Source of the DNA: UBA7378 sp049611805
Lineage (GTDB): Bacteria; Pseudomonadota; Alphaproteobacteria; RS24
Direction of reading: 5' to 3'
Assembly: GCA_049611805.1 (NCBI GenBank)
Contig: JBMZAX010000011.1
Coordinates: 5,042-69,041, forward strand
Length of the DNA stretch: 64,000 nucleotides
In this document: positions 1-8,584 of the stretch, one piece after another
How positions within the stretch are numbered: the stretch's first letter is position 1
How the letters are laid out: the number at the start of each line of letters is the position of its first letter
Made by a program: the position numbers and the translations under genes
The notes under the pieces: model-generated
The model's database searches: none
Told to the model about the DNA's origin: nothing
The model's input: only the letters and a program-made list of their open reading frames with translations

Positions 1-918
1 GGGTCCATAACCACATTTTCAAGCACCGTGCCGAAGCGTTGCGTGGTGGCATAAATTTCGGGCTCGGCCTCGGCCGACAGATTGATCATTTTGGCATAGC
101 ATCCGCCTTCGAAATTGAAGACGCCGTTTTCCGACCAGCCATGCTCGTCATCGCCGACCAGAATGCGGTTCGGGTCGGCTGACAAGGTTGTTTTGCCCGT
201 GCCGCTCAAACCAAAAAAGACGGCCGCATCGCCGTCTTTACTCACATTCACGGAACAGTGCATCGGCATGACGCGCTTGGCCGGCAAGGTGAAGTTCAAC
301 ATGGAGAAGACCGATTTTTTCGTTTCCCCGGCGTAGGATGTGCCGGCAATCAGCACCATTTTGCGCTCGAAATTAACCGCAATGACCGTCTCGGTGCGGC
401 TGCCATGGCGGTCGGGATCGGCTTTGAAGCTGGGGAAATTCATAATCACGAATTCCGGGTCAAACATGTCCAGTTCTTCCGGCACCGGCTCAATCAACAG
501 ATTTTGAATGAACAGCGAATGCCAGGCCAGCTCGGTGACGACACGCGTTGCCAAACGGTGTGTGGGGTCGGCACCGCCGAACAGGTCCTGCACCAGCAAT
601 TCCTTGCCCTCGGCATGGGCCAGCATGTCTTCCAATAGGGCGTCAAAATGCGCCGGTGTCATGGATTTATTATTGTCCCACCACACGCAATCTTCGGTAA
701 ACGCGTCGCGCACGATAAATTTGTCCTGCGCCGAGCGGCCCGTATGCTGGCCGGTTTTGACCAGAAGCGGCCCGTTGCCGGCTATTTCGCCTTCGCCGCG
801 CGCCAGTGCCATTTCGTAAATTTCGGCAGGGCGCAAATTCCAGTGGACAGCTTTGGCTTTGCCAAGCCCTTGCCCGTCGATTCCATTTTTACTGATATGA
901 AAGCCGCTCTGTTCCATC
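1..918 (-). CDS. pckA: Phosphoenolpyruvate carboxykinase (ATP), 3' end cut by window edge, apparent frameshift near start
   Basis: Converts oxaloacetate and ATP to phosphoenolpyruvate, the entry step of gluconeogenesis. The minus-strand frame reads as PckA: an LRPAEIYEMALARGEG segment, KFIVRDAFTEDCVWW, the P-loop GLSGTGKTTLS and RFGTVLENVVMD at the window edge, so about 300 of the usual ~530 residues are present. The best start is ATG at 918 (GTG at 921 is also in frame) behind AAAAGGAG, but that frame stops after nine codons. Dropping one base from the AAAA run at 900-903 joins the start to the body and restores the family N-terminus (MEQSGFHISKNG). This is either an assembly or sequencing indel or a real lesion. 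It is divergent from chvI, the usual alphaproteobacterial arrangement, in which ChvI is known to control pckA. Confidence 0.88.
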
Positions 919-1108
919 ACGGATTGCTCCTTTTGCCGTCAATATCCCTCGCTACAGATGCGCGACTATATTAACAATGACGCATCAGTGCAAGCAGACT
1001 GCCACACGATAAACACATTTCATGTTAATGTTGTGGAGCGCTTGAAACAGCCTGTGGATCAGGTGTGTGAAACGCGCTGTGGGGCTTGAAAAACGGGATT
1101 GAAATTTA

Positions 1109-1804
1109 ATGGCCGAGATTGTTCTGGTCGATGATGACGCCAATATTCTGGCCTCGGTGCGTATCGCTCTGGAGGCTGATGGCTTCCGTGTGCGCAGCTA
1201 TACGGACGGACACTCGGCATTGGCCGCGCTCGAAGCCCAGCCCGCCGATATTGGCGTGTTCGACATTAAAATGCCACGCATGGACGGGCTGGAACTGCTG
1301 CGAAAATTGCGCCAAACCAGCACAATGCCTGTGGTTTTTCTCACCTCCAAGGATGACGAGATCGACGAAGTGTTCGGTCTGAAAATGGGCGCCGACGACT
1401 ATATCACCAAGCCGTTTTCGCAACGGCTTTTGATCGAGCGCATCCGTGCCGTGCTTCGGCGCAGCGCGGCGCGCACCGAAGCGCCGGCGGCGACATCAAA
1501 ATCCGCCATCAGTCAGGGGCATTTGCATCTCGACCATGAACGCCATGATTGCCTGTGGAAAAACCGGCCGGTCAATCTGACCGTCACCGAGTTTTTGATC
1601 ATTGACGCGCTGGCCCAGCGACCGGGTGTGGTAAAAAGCCGCGACTCGCTGATGGATGCGGCCTATGATGATCAGGTCTATGTCGATGACCGCACGATTG
1701 ACAGTCATATTAAACGTCTGCGCCGCAAATTCCGCGCCGTCGATGGCTCTTTTGACGCCATCGAAACGCTTTATGGTGTCGGCTACAGGTATAAAGCGTC
1801 ATGA
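1109..1804 (+). CDS. chvI: Response regulator ChvI, OmpR/PhoB family
   Basis: Cytoplasmic DNA-binding response regulator of the ChvG-ChvI system, which in related bacteria reacts to acid and envelope stress and controls central carbon and surface genes. The receiver domain (about residues 1-120) has the acidic pair in VDDD, phosphoacceptor D52 in FDIKMPRMDG, and K101 in ITKPF. The C-terminal half is a winged helix ending in DRTIDSHIKRLRRK and TLYGVGYRY. Length (231 aa) is normal. The stop overlaps the chvG start by 4 bp, so the two are translationally coupled. The 190-bp gap to pckA must hold both divergent promoters. Confidence 0.95.
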   Translation: MAEIVLVDDDANILASVRIALEADGFRVRSYTDGHSALAALEAQPADIGVFDIKMPRMDGLELLRKLRQTSTMPVVFLTSKDDEIDEVFGLKMGADDYITKPFSQRLLIERIRAVLRRSAARTEAPAATSKSAISQGHLHLDHERHDCLWKNRPVNLTVTEFLIIDALAQRPGVVKSRDSLMDAAYDDQVYVDDRTIDSHIKRLRRKFRAVDGSFDAIETLYGVGYRYKAS

Positions 1805-3477
1805 CACCGCCACGAAAGCGTGAGGGCACACAGCGCCGCCGCCGATTGCTGGCGCGCCTCATCGGTCTCAATATGTTGGGGCTTATTATTCTCGCAGGCG
1901 GTTTTCTGGTCTTGTCGGAATCGCGGCAATTTCTCACCAATGCCTATAAGCAAAGTCTGGAATCCCAGGCGCGCATTGTTGCCGGTGCGCTGAGCCAAAC
2001 CGTTATCAACCGCAATTTCCAGTTTTTTGACCCGTCACTGTTCGGGCCGATGATTGGCGGGCGCGACGGCCCCGATTGGGAGATTCGCGAGGCCACGAAA
2101 ATCATGCGCCAGGTTGCATCCGTTACCAATGCGCGCATTCGCCTTTACGGGCGCGACGGAGCGCTGGTGCTGGACAGCGCCCATATGGACCGCTCCATAA
2201 ATGTCATATCGCGCGCGCTGCCGCCGCTGCCCGGAACCTCCGTACGCGAGGATTGGCCGCGGCGCATTGCGTCTGCGGTGCGCGGTGTTTTTCGGCGTGA
2301 AAAACCCGTGCTGACGGAGGTGAGCGCGGCGGAAGGGTATAATCTGCCCGAAGTGGTGTCGGCCATAAAAGGGCGCGCGGCCAGTCTGCAAAGACAGAAT
2401 CAGGATGGCGCGGATATTCTGACGGTGGCCGTGCCGGTGCAGGGCTATCGCGCGATTATCGGCGCGCTGATGGTGTCGACACGACCGGGCGAGATCGATG
2501 CGATTATTCAGGCCGAACGCCGCGTGGTCATTGAACTGGCGCTCATTGCGCTTTTGGTCAGCCTGATGACCTCGCTCCTGCTGGCCAGCACGATTACCGA
2601 GCCGGTGCGCAAGCTGGCCCGTGCCATGCGCGTGTTCAACCGCGCCTCGCCCACCCTGCCGGGGCTTGAGACCATTCCCGACCTGTCGCGGCGCGGCGAT
2701 GAAATCGGCGATCTGTCGGTGGCTTTGCGCGAAATGACCGAACAATTGCTGGAGCGCATCAACACAATCGACCGTTTCGCGGCCGATGTTGCCCATGAGT
2801 TGAAAAATCCGCTGACCTCGTTGCACAGCGCCGTACAATCGCTCGAAACGGCGACCAGCCCCGAACAGCAAAGCGAGATGAAACGCATTATCCAAAATGA
2901 TGTGCAACGCCTCAATCGCCTGATTTCCGACATATCCAACGCCACGCGGCTGGATGCCGAGTTAAACCGCGGCGAATCCGCCCCGTTTGACTTGGCTCCG
3001 CTTGCCAATGAAATTGGTGCGGCACTGGCACCCGGCATTGGCGAGGCAAACAATATCACACTGATCACCAGCGCCGACCGGCCCGCCCCCGTCATTGCCC
3101 AAAAGCCGCGCATTGCCCAGATTATCGACAATCTGGTTTCCAATGCGGTGTCTTTCACCCAAAGCGGCGGAAAGGTTTATCTCCGCGTGCTGGTGGGGGA
3201 CGATGCCGTCAGACTGATTGTGGCCGATGAAGGCCCCGGCATTGACCCGGAAATGACCGAACGCATTTTCGAACGCTTTTACAGCGACCGTTCGCGCGCA
3301 CCGACCACGCCGACCGCGCAAGACCTGCCGGCCAGCGGGCATTCGGGGCTGGGCTTGAGCATTTCGCGCCAGATTGCCCGCGCGCATGGCGGCGATTTGG
3401 TGGCCAACAACCGGCCGGATGGGGTCGGTGCCTTTTTCACGCTTGTTTTGCCGCGCGACAAAAGCCCAAACTCATGA
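1801..3477 (+). CDS. chvG: Sensor histidine kinase ChvG
   Basis: Inner-membrane sensor kinase partnering ChvI. After an Arg-rich N-terminus there is a membrane segment at about residues 20-40, a periplasmic sensor region of about 200 residues, and a second membrane segment at about 242-264 followed by HAMP. The H-box FAADVAHELKNPLTS has phosphorylated H332. An ATP-binding domain with DNLVSNAV, DEGPGI and GLGLSISRQI completes the kinase. The start overlaps chvI by 4 bp and the stop overlaps hprK by 4 bp, so the three genes form one tight operon. Length (558 aa) is typical of rhizobial ChvG. Confidence 0.93.
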   Translation: MTPPRKREGTQRRRRLLARLIGLNMLGLIILAGGFLVLSESRQFLTNAYKQSLESQARIVAGALSQTVINRNFQFFDPSLFGPMIGGRDGPDWEIREATKIMRQVASVTNARIRLYGRDGALVLDSAHMDRSINVISRALPPLPGTSVREDWPRRIASAVRGVFRREKPVLTEVSAAEGYNLPEVVSAIKGRAASLQRQNQDGADILTVAVPVQGYRAIIGALMVSTRPGEIDAIIQAERRVVIELALIALLVSLMTSLLLASTITEPVRKLARAMRVFNRASPTLPGLETIPDLSRRGDEIGDLSVALREMTEQLLERINTIDRFAADVAHELKNPLTSLHSAVQSLETATSPEQQSEMKRIIQNDVQRLNRLISDISNATRLDAELNRGESAPFDLAPLANEIGAALAPGIGEANNITLITSADRPAPVIAQKPRIAQIIDNLVSNAVSFTQSGGKVYLRVLVGDDAVRLIVADEGPGIDPEMTERIFERFYSDRSRAPTTPTAQDLPASGHSGLGLSISRQIARAHGGDLVANNRPDGVGAFFTLVLPRDKSPNS

Positions 3478-3992
3478 CACGCGCGCAAGACACCAAGGCC
3501 GGGCAACCCGAAACCAAACCGGAAAAAAAACCGGAGAAAAAATCGGCGACCGTTCACGCCACGGCCATTTCATTGCCGGCCGGCGGGGTGTTGCTCACCG
3601 GCCCGTCCGGGGCCGGCAAATCAAGCCTTGCCTATCGTTTGATTGCGCGCCATGCCGCGCGCCTTGTGGCAGATGACCGCGTGCGTCTGGTGGCGCATGA
3701 AAACGCGCTTTATGCCGAGCCGCCCGCGCGCCTTGCAGGTCTCATGGAAGTGCGCGGCATCGGAATTTTGCGGATGGATTATCTGGCGCGCGCGCAGCTT
3801 GACCTTGCCGTCGATCTGGTAGCGGCAGACGCCGTGCCGCGCATTGCCGAACCGCATTATCTGGAAAGCACGGGCCGCCATTTGCCACTCATCCGCCTGC
3901 ATGCGTTTGACAGCGACATTCACGCCAAAATCGATTTGGCGCTCACCCATATCGCCGCCGGCGGGTTTCGCGAAGACGGCATATATGGCTAG
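3474..3992 (+). CDS. hprK: HPr kinase/phosphorylase, short alphaproteobacterial form
   Basis: Phosphorylates and dephosphorylates HPr on Ser46, coupling PTS state to metabolism. The protein is only 172 aa and consists of the catalytic domain, lacking the N-terminal domain of the Gram-positive enzyme, which is usual in alphaproteobacteria. The P-loop GPSGAGKS lies at residues 43-50 and the HPrK signature MEVRGIGILRM at 91-101. The first ~25 residues are Lys/Glu-rich and probably disordered. The start overlaps chvG by 4 bp. Its substrate HPr is encoded just downstream with the target serine intact. Confidence 0.92.
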   Translation: MTRAQDTKAGQPETKPEKKPEKKSATVHATAISLPAGGVLLTGPSGAGKSSLAYRLIARHAARLVADDRVRLVAHENALYAEPPARLAGLMEVRGIGILRMDYLARAQLDLAVDLVAADAVPRIAEPHYLESTGRHLPLIRLHAFDSDIHAKIDLALTHIAAGGFREDGIYG

Positions 3993-4103
3993 GCGGCATG
4001 TGCGCGATAAGGCTTGTCACGGGCCCAAGCAAACGGCACATTGAAAATGAAACATTGAGGGTGCATTTTGTTCCTATTGGGCATTAAACGGGGAATGACA
4101 TAA

Positions 4104-4511
4104 ATGATAGGCATGGTTTTGGTCACACATGGGGCGCTGGCAGAAGAATTTCGCGCCGCGCTCGAACATGTTGTCGGGGCGCAGGAAAACCTCGCCACCA
4201 TCTGCATCGGGCCCGATGATGATATGGAAAAGCGCCGCGAAGATATTGTTGATGCCATTGTGAGGGTCGATACGGGCGACGGCGTTGCCCTGCTCACCGA
4301 CATGTTTGGCGGCACACCGTCCAACCTCGCCATTTCACTGCTCGAAAAGGACAAGGTCGAAGTCGTGGCCGGCATCAATTTGCCGATGCTGATTAAGCTG
4401 GCCAGCATTCGTGACAGCGAACCGCTCAATGTGGCGGTGCTGGAAGCCAGAGACGCGGCGCGCAAATATATCTCCGTCGCCAGCGAAGTTCTTGCCGGCA
4501 GCCAAGAGTAG
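4104..4511 (+). CDS. PTS EIIA, mannose family (regulatory)
   Basis: A stand-alone EIIA-Man-type phosphocarrier. The MIGMVLVTHG start places the phosphorylatable histidine at position 9. The GDGVALLTDMFGGTPSN segment is typical of the fold. No EIIB, EIIC or EIID gene is nearby, so as in other alphaproteobacteria with this cluster it is inferred to be regulatory rather than a sugar transporter part. It is 111 bp downstream of hprK and 7 bp upstream of the HPr gene. Length (135 aa) is normal. Related genes are called manX or ptsM. Confidence 0.9.
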   Translation: MIGMVLVTHGALAEEFRAALEHVVGAQENLATICIGPDDDMEKRREDIVDAIVRVDTGDGVALLTDMFGGTPSNLAISLLEKDKVEVVAGINLPMLIKLASIRDSEPLNVAVLEARDAARKYISVASEVLAGSQE

Positions 4512-4518
4512 AAACCCC

Positions 4519-4785
4519 GTGATTGAAACAAAATTGACGATCGTCAACCGGCGCGGCCTGCATGCGCGGGCCTCGGCGAAATTCGTGAAATGCGCCGAGG
4601 GGTTTCAGGCCGAAATTCATGTGCGCAAAGATGATGATGTGGTCGTCGCAACCTCGATCATGGGTCTGATGATGCTGGGCGCAAGCCTTGGTTCGCAAAT
4701 CACCCTGCAAGCAACCGGGCCCGATGCCGAAGATGCACTGGCCGCCCTCACCCGCCTTGTCGAGGACAAGTTCGACGAGCATTGA
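4519..4785 (+). CDS. ptsH: Phosphocarrier protein HPr
   Basis: Small phosphocarrier of the PTS. With the GTG start at 4519 the protein is 89 aa, EI-phosphorylated His15 falls in NRRGLHARA and the HprK target Ser46 falls in ATSIMGLMML, exactly the canonical numbering. This supports GTG over the longer upstream reading that overlaps the EIIA gene. It lies 7 bp after EIIA. Enzyme I is not in this window. Presence of both HprK and Ser46 implies an active Ser-phosphorylation switch. Confidence 0.92.
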   Translation: MIETKLTIVNRRGLHARASAKFVKCAEGFQAEIHVRKDDDVVVATSIMGLMMLGASLGSQITLQATGPDAEDALAALTRLVEDKFDEH

Positions 4786-4822
4786 GGGCCGGAAGGCTGA
4801 TTTGCAACAGGAGCCTATCACA

Positions 4823-4842
4823 ATATAAAGATTTCTTTATAT
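4823..4842. promoter_or_regulatory. Palindromic operator-like site upstream of ahcY (SahR-like candidate)
   Basis: A perfect inverted repeat of 9-bp arms, ATATAAAGA and TCTTTATAT, separated by TT. It is 58 bp upstream of the chosen ahcY start and is far more AT-rich than its surroundings. A symmetric protein-binding site is more likely than a terminator. Methionine-cycle genes including ahcY are controlled in several Proteobacteria by the ArsR-family repressor SahR. I infer that type of site from position and symmetry; no regulator gene is in the window. Confidence 0.6.
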
Positions 4843-4900
4843 GTTGTTGCACAGCGCGGGCTTGGCTGTTAAAACCAACACAATTGAAAAGAGGATAGCT

Positions 4901-6190
4901 ATGACCGCAGACTATAAAGTTGCCGATATTTCATTGGCCGATTGGGGCCGCAAGGAAATCGCCATTGCCGAAACGGAAATGCCGGGCCTGATGGCCTTGC
5001 GCGATGAATATGCCAATGAACGCCCGCTGGCCGGTGCCCGTGTGACCGGTTGCCTGCACATGACAATCCAGACGGCGGTGTTGATCGAAACGCTGACGGC
5101 GCTGGGTGCCGAAGTGCGCTGGTCGTCATGCAATATTTTCTCGACACAAGACCACGCCGCCGCCGCCATTGCCGAAACCGGCGTGCCGGTATTTGCCTGG
5201 AAAGGTGAAACGGAAGAGGAATATTGGTGGTGCGTCGAGCAGACGCTGACCGGCCCTGACGGCTGGCGGCCGAATATTCTGCTGGATGATGGCGGTGACC
5301 TGACCCAGCTGGCGCATGAAAAATACCCCGAAATGCTCGTTGATTGCGTCGGCGTGTCGGAAGAGACAACGACGGGTGTTTTGCGGCTTTACGAAATGGC
5401 CAAAGAAGGCACGTTGAAAATTCCGGCCATCAATGTGAATGACAGCGTAACCAAGTCGAAATTCGACAATCTATATGGTTGCCGCGAAAGTCTGGTCGAT
5501 GGCGTGAAACGCGCCACAGATGTGATGATGGCGGGTAAAATTGCCGTTGTTTGCGGGTTTGGCGATGTCGGCAAAGGTTCCGCCGAAAGCCTGCGCTCGC
5601 AAGGCGCGCGCGTGATGGTGACAGAGGTCGACCCGATTTGTGCGCTGCAGGCGGCGATGGAAGGTTATGAAGTGACCACGATGGAAGATGCCGCCGCGGT
5701 CGGCGATATTTTCATCACCGCCACCGGCAATATGGACATCATCACGCTTGACCATATGCGCGAGATGAAAGACCGCGCCATTGTCGGCAATATCGGGCAT
5801 TTTGACAGCGAAATTCAGGTCGCCGCGCTGAAAAATTATCAGTGGCACAATGTCAAACCGCAAGTCGACGAAATTGAGTTTCCCGACGGCAAGCGGATTA
5901 TTTTGCTGGCCGAGGGCAGGCTGCTGAATCTGGGCTGTGCCACGGGGCATCCAAGTTTTGTGATGAGTGCATCCTTCACCAATCAGGTTCTGGCGCAAAT
6001 CGAACTTTGGCAAAATAGCGATAAATATGAGCGTCAGGTTTATGTGCTGCCAAAGCATCTGGACGAAAAAGTTGCCCGTCTGCACCTAGGCAAGCTCGGT
6101 GCGAAATTGACCGAATTGAGCACCGAACAGGCCGATTATATCGGCGTCGGCAAGCAGGGCCCGTTCAAGCCGGAACATTATCGCTATTAA
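4901..6190 (+). CDS. ahcY: Adenosylhomocysteinase
   Basis: NAD-dependent hydrolysis of S-adenosylhomocysteine to adenosine and homocysteine, which relieves product inhibition of methyltransferases. Visible family marks are CNIFSTQDHAAAAI (78-90), NVNDSVTKSKFDN (178-190), the NAD-binding GFGDVGKG (219-226), GNIGHFDSEI, and the C-terminal end KPEHYRY. An upstream ATG at 4841 is in frame, but it lies inside the palindromic operator, so the start at 4901 behind AAGAGG is preferred (429 aa). The position after HPr is conserved in alphaproteobacteria. Confidence 0.96.
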   Translation: MTADYKVADISLADWGRKEIAIAETEMPGLMALRDEYANERPLAGARVTGCLHMTIQTAVLIETLTALGAEVRWSSCNIFSTQDHAAAAIAETGVPVFAWKGETEEEYWWCVEQTLTGPDGWRPNILLDDGGDLTQLAHEKYPEMLVDCVGVSEETTTGVLRLYEMAKEGTLKIPAINVNDSVTKSKFDNLYGCRESLVDGVKRATDVMMAGKIAVVCGFGDVGKGSAESLRSQGARVMVTEVDPICALQAAMEGYEVTTMEDAAAVGDIFITATGNMDIITLDHMREMKDRAIVGNIGHFDSEIQVAALKNYQWHNVKPQVDEIEFPDGKRIILLAEGRLLNLGCATGHPSFVMSASFTNQVLAQIELWQNSDKYERQVYVLPKHLDEKVARLHLGKLGAKLTELSTEQADYIGVGKQGPFKPEHYRY

Positions 6191-6233
6191 AGGCGGCTTG
6201 CCGCGCCGGTTCGCGCAAAGTACAACAATTTGC

Positions 6234-7808
6234 ATGGATACAGGCGATCAGAGCGATCTCGTCATTGATGCAGACAATGAGTTTGCGTTGCAAAGATGCG
6301 CGTGCTGGCTTGCCGAGATATGCCGGCCCGGAGAGCTGTTCTTTCTGTCGGGTGAGCTTGGCGTGGGCAAAACCACGCTGGCGCGCGCCTTTATTCAGGC
6401 ACTCACTGATGCCGATAGGGTGGTGCCCAGCCCCAGTTTCACCCTTGTCCAACCCTATGACACGGTGAAGGGCGCGCTTTTGCATGTCGATCTCTATCGC
6501 ATTTCGCAACCGGACGAAGTGTATGAGCTGGGGCTGACGGATCATCACACAAATGACCCGGCGGGCGCGCAGGTTGAGCCCATCATGCTTGTCGAATGGC
6601 CCGAACATGGCGCGCATGTTCTGCGCAAGCCCGATTTTACCGTCGCAATCACGCAAATCGGAACGAGCGACCGACGCCGGCTTCGCATCACGGCGAAAAC
6701 GCCTGCGCGCCTTGAGGCCCTGGCCGCCATCCATGCGCGTGAAACCCGCCTTGTGACATTTCTTGCCAATGCCGGATGGTCGGGCGCGACCGTCACGCGC
6801 CGCCAAATCGCCGGTGATGCTTCAACGCGTCGCTATGAGAGGCTGCACCGAACCGATGAGAAGCCCGAAACCGCCGTGCTGATGGACTGGCGCGCGGGCC
6901 CCGACGGGCCGCCGGTGGTTGACGGGCAGAGCTATTCAAAACGCGCGCATCTGGCCGAGGCCGCCGACGCTTATTGCCGAATCTCGCGCCATCTCGCCGA
7001 TTGTGCGGTCGGTGTGCCGCACATCTACAAGGCTGATGAGGGAGACGGCTTTGTGCTGCTGGAAGACCTTGGCACGCGCACACTCGATGTCATGGCGCGT
7101 GAAAATGATGATGATCTGCCCGCCTTTTATCTGGAGGCGATCGAAACGCTCATTCACCTGCACAAGGCGGGCGCCCCCGATTTTCTCCATGCCTATGACG
7201 GCGATGTCATGGCGGTTGAGACCGGCCTGTTTCTGGACTGGTATCTGCCCGACCGGGGCCTTGAAATTGCCGCGCCCGCACGCCGGCAATGGATGGATAT
7301 GTGGCACGCGCTGGCACGTTTGGGCGACAGCGAAGCGCCGGTATGTGTGTTGCGCGATTTTCACAGCGTCAATCTTTTGTGGCAGCCGCACAAGCAGGGG
7401 CGTCATCGTATCGGCGTGATTGACGTGCAGGACGCGCTGGCGGGTCCGGCGGCATATGATGTGGTCTCTCTATTGCAGGATGCGCGTATTGATGTGCCGC
7501 GACCTGTATCCGATAGATACCTGAACCATTATGTAGAGCGGCGTTTTGGTGCGGATGCGGATTCCGCGCGCCGGTTTCGCGAAGCATTCGCCATTTTGGG
7601 CCTGCAGCGCAATTTGAAAATTGCCGGCATATTTGTCCGTCTGGCCTTGCGCGATAACAAGCCGCAATATCGGGCGCATTTGCCGCGTATCTTGAATTAT
7701 GTTGAAACCAATTTGCGCCATGAGGCGGCCGCCCCTGTGCGCCGCTGGCTGGAAACACATGCTCCCGATTGGGCCGACCGGACGCATGACCCGCAGGAGC
7801 CCGCCTGA
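6234..7808 (+). CDS. Fusion of TsaE (t6A ATPase) with AmgK-type sugar kinase
   Basis: Two enzymes in one chain. Residues ~1-150 are TsaE, the ATPase of the tRNA threonylcarbamoyladenosine complex, with P-loop GELGVGKT at 40-47 and PSPSFTLVQPY. From about residue 165 the chain is an aminoglycoside-phosphotransferase-fold kinase like AmgK, which phosphorylates the anomeric position of MurNAc/GlcNAc in peptidoglycan recycling; its catalytic loop LRDFHSVNLLW is near 373-383 and VIDVQDAL near 394. This fusion is known in alphaproteobacteria. The stop overlaps murU by 1 bp, supporting a shared pathway. A TTG at 6198 is an alternative start. Confidence 0.88.
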   Translation: MDTGDQSDLVIDADNEFALQRCACWLAEICRPGELFFLSGELGVGKTTLARAFIQALTDADRVVPSPSFTLVQPYDTVKGALLHVDLYRISQPDEVYELGLTDHHTNDPAGAQVEPIMLVEWPEHGAHVLRKPDFTVAITQIGTSDRRRLRITAKTPARLEALAAIHARETRLVTFLANAGWSGATVTRRQIAGDASTRRYERLHRTDEKPETAVLMDWRAGPDGPPVVDGQSYSKRAHLAEAADAYCRISRHLADCAVGVPHIYKADEGDGFVLLEDLGTRTLDVMARENDDDLPAFYLEAIETLIHLHKAGAPDFLHAYDGDVMAVETGLFLDWYLPDRGLEIAAPARRQWMDMWHALARLGDSEAPVCVLRDFHSVNLLWQPHKQGRHRIGVIDVQDALAGPAAYDVVSLLQDARIDVPRPVSDRYLNHYVERRFGADADSARRFREAFAILGLQRNLKIAGIFVRLALRDNKPQYRAHLPRILNYVETNLRHEAAAPVRRWLETHAPDWADRTHDPQEPA

Positions 7809-8527
7809 TGTCGGCACCGATAACCCGCGCCATGGTGCTGGCGGCCGGGCTTGGAACGCGCATGCGCGCGCGCGCCGAAGACCCGCCAAAGCCGCTTACG
7901 GAAATTGCCGGCCGGACATTGCTCGACCGTCTGCTCGATCGTCTGGAAGCGGGGGGAATGACCCGCATTGTTATCAATCTGCACCACAAAGCCGAGCGCA
8001 TTACCCGACATCTGGCGCAACGCGACGGTGTTGAGATCGTTTTTTCCGACGAGCGCGCGCGCCTTTTGGAAACCGGTGGCGGGGTCAAAAAAGCCCTGCC
8101 GCTTCTGGGAGATGAGCCATTTTTTGTCTGCAATGGGGACATTCTCTGGCAGGAAAATGCCGATATTCTGGCCGCATTGCGCACGCAGTTTGATGCGCGC
8201 CGCATGGATGCGCTGCTGATGCTGGCACCGCTTGCCGCCTGCACCGGATATGACGGGCAGGGCGATTTTGACCGGCATGGGGATGGCAGGTTGACGCGGG
8301 CGCGCGGCGCGCAAGCGGCTTTTGTTTTCGGCGGGGTGCAGATTTTGTCGCCTGCCGCTTTTGACGCGACGCCGGAGGGTGCGTTTTCCCTCAACCATAT
8401 TTATGACAGCGCCGCCGCGACGGGCAGGCTTTATGGCGCGGTGCTGGACGGGCGCTGGATGCATGTCGGCACGCCCGAAGGCGTGCGCGCGGCACAAGCG
8501 GTTCTGGCTGCCGGCAGTACGGATTAA
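7808..8527 (+). CDS. murU: Nucleotidyltransferase, probable MurNAc-1-phosphate uridylyltransferase MurU
   Basis: Sugar-1-phosphate nucleotidyltransferase, inferred to make UDP-MurNAc from the product of the preceding AmgK domain and so bypass de novo UDP-MurNAc synthesis. The signature LAAGLGTRMR is at residues 11-20 with PPKPLTEIAGR following, and the metal-binding acidic pattern occurs in FVCNGDILW. Length (239 aa) fits MurU rather than longer GlmU-type enzymes. It is coupled to amgK by a TGATG overlap. The stop codon is the first element of a duplicated 24-bp segment. Confidence 0.85.
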   Translation: MSAPITRAMVLAAGLGTRMRARAEDPPKPLTEIAGRTLLDRLLDRLEAGGMTRIVINLHHKAERITRHLAQRDGVEIVFSDERARLLETGGGVKKALPLLGDEPFFVCNGDILWQENADILAALRTQFDARRMDALLMLAPLAACTGYDGQGDFDRHGDGRLTRARGAQAAFVFGGVQILSPAAFDATPEGAFSLNHIYDSAAATGRLYGAVLDGRWMHVGTPEGVRAAQAVLAAGSTD

Positions 8528-8569
8528 ACGCGCTTCCGGCGGCTTGATTAAACGCGCCTCCGGCGGCTG
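8522..8569. repeat. 24-bp tandem duplication across the murU stop codon
   Basis: Two adjacent 24-bp copies, each beginning GATTAAACGCGC, at 8522-8545 and 8546-8569, differ at two positions. The first copy contains the end of murU and its TAA. The second lies between murU and addB. It looks like a slippage or short-template duplication and no function is evident. Confidence 0.85.
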
Positions 8570-8584
8570 TGATATAATGGCCGA

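Noticed and set aside
2035..2907. 290-residue open frame antisense to chvG
   Set aside because: Antisense shadow of a conserved histidine kinase with no domain of its own.
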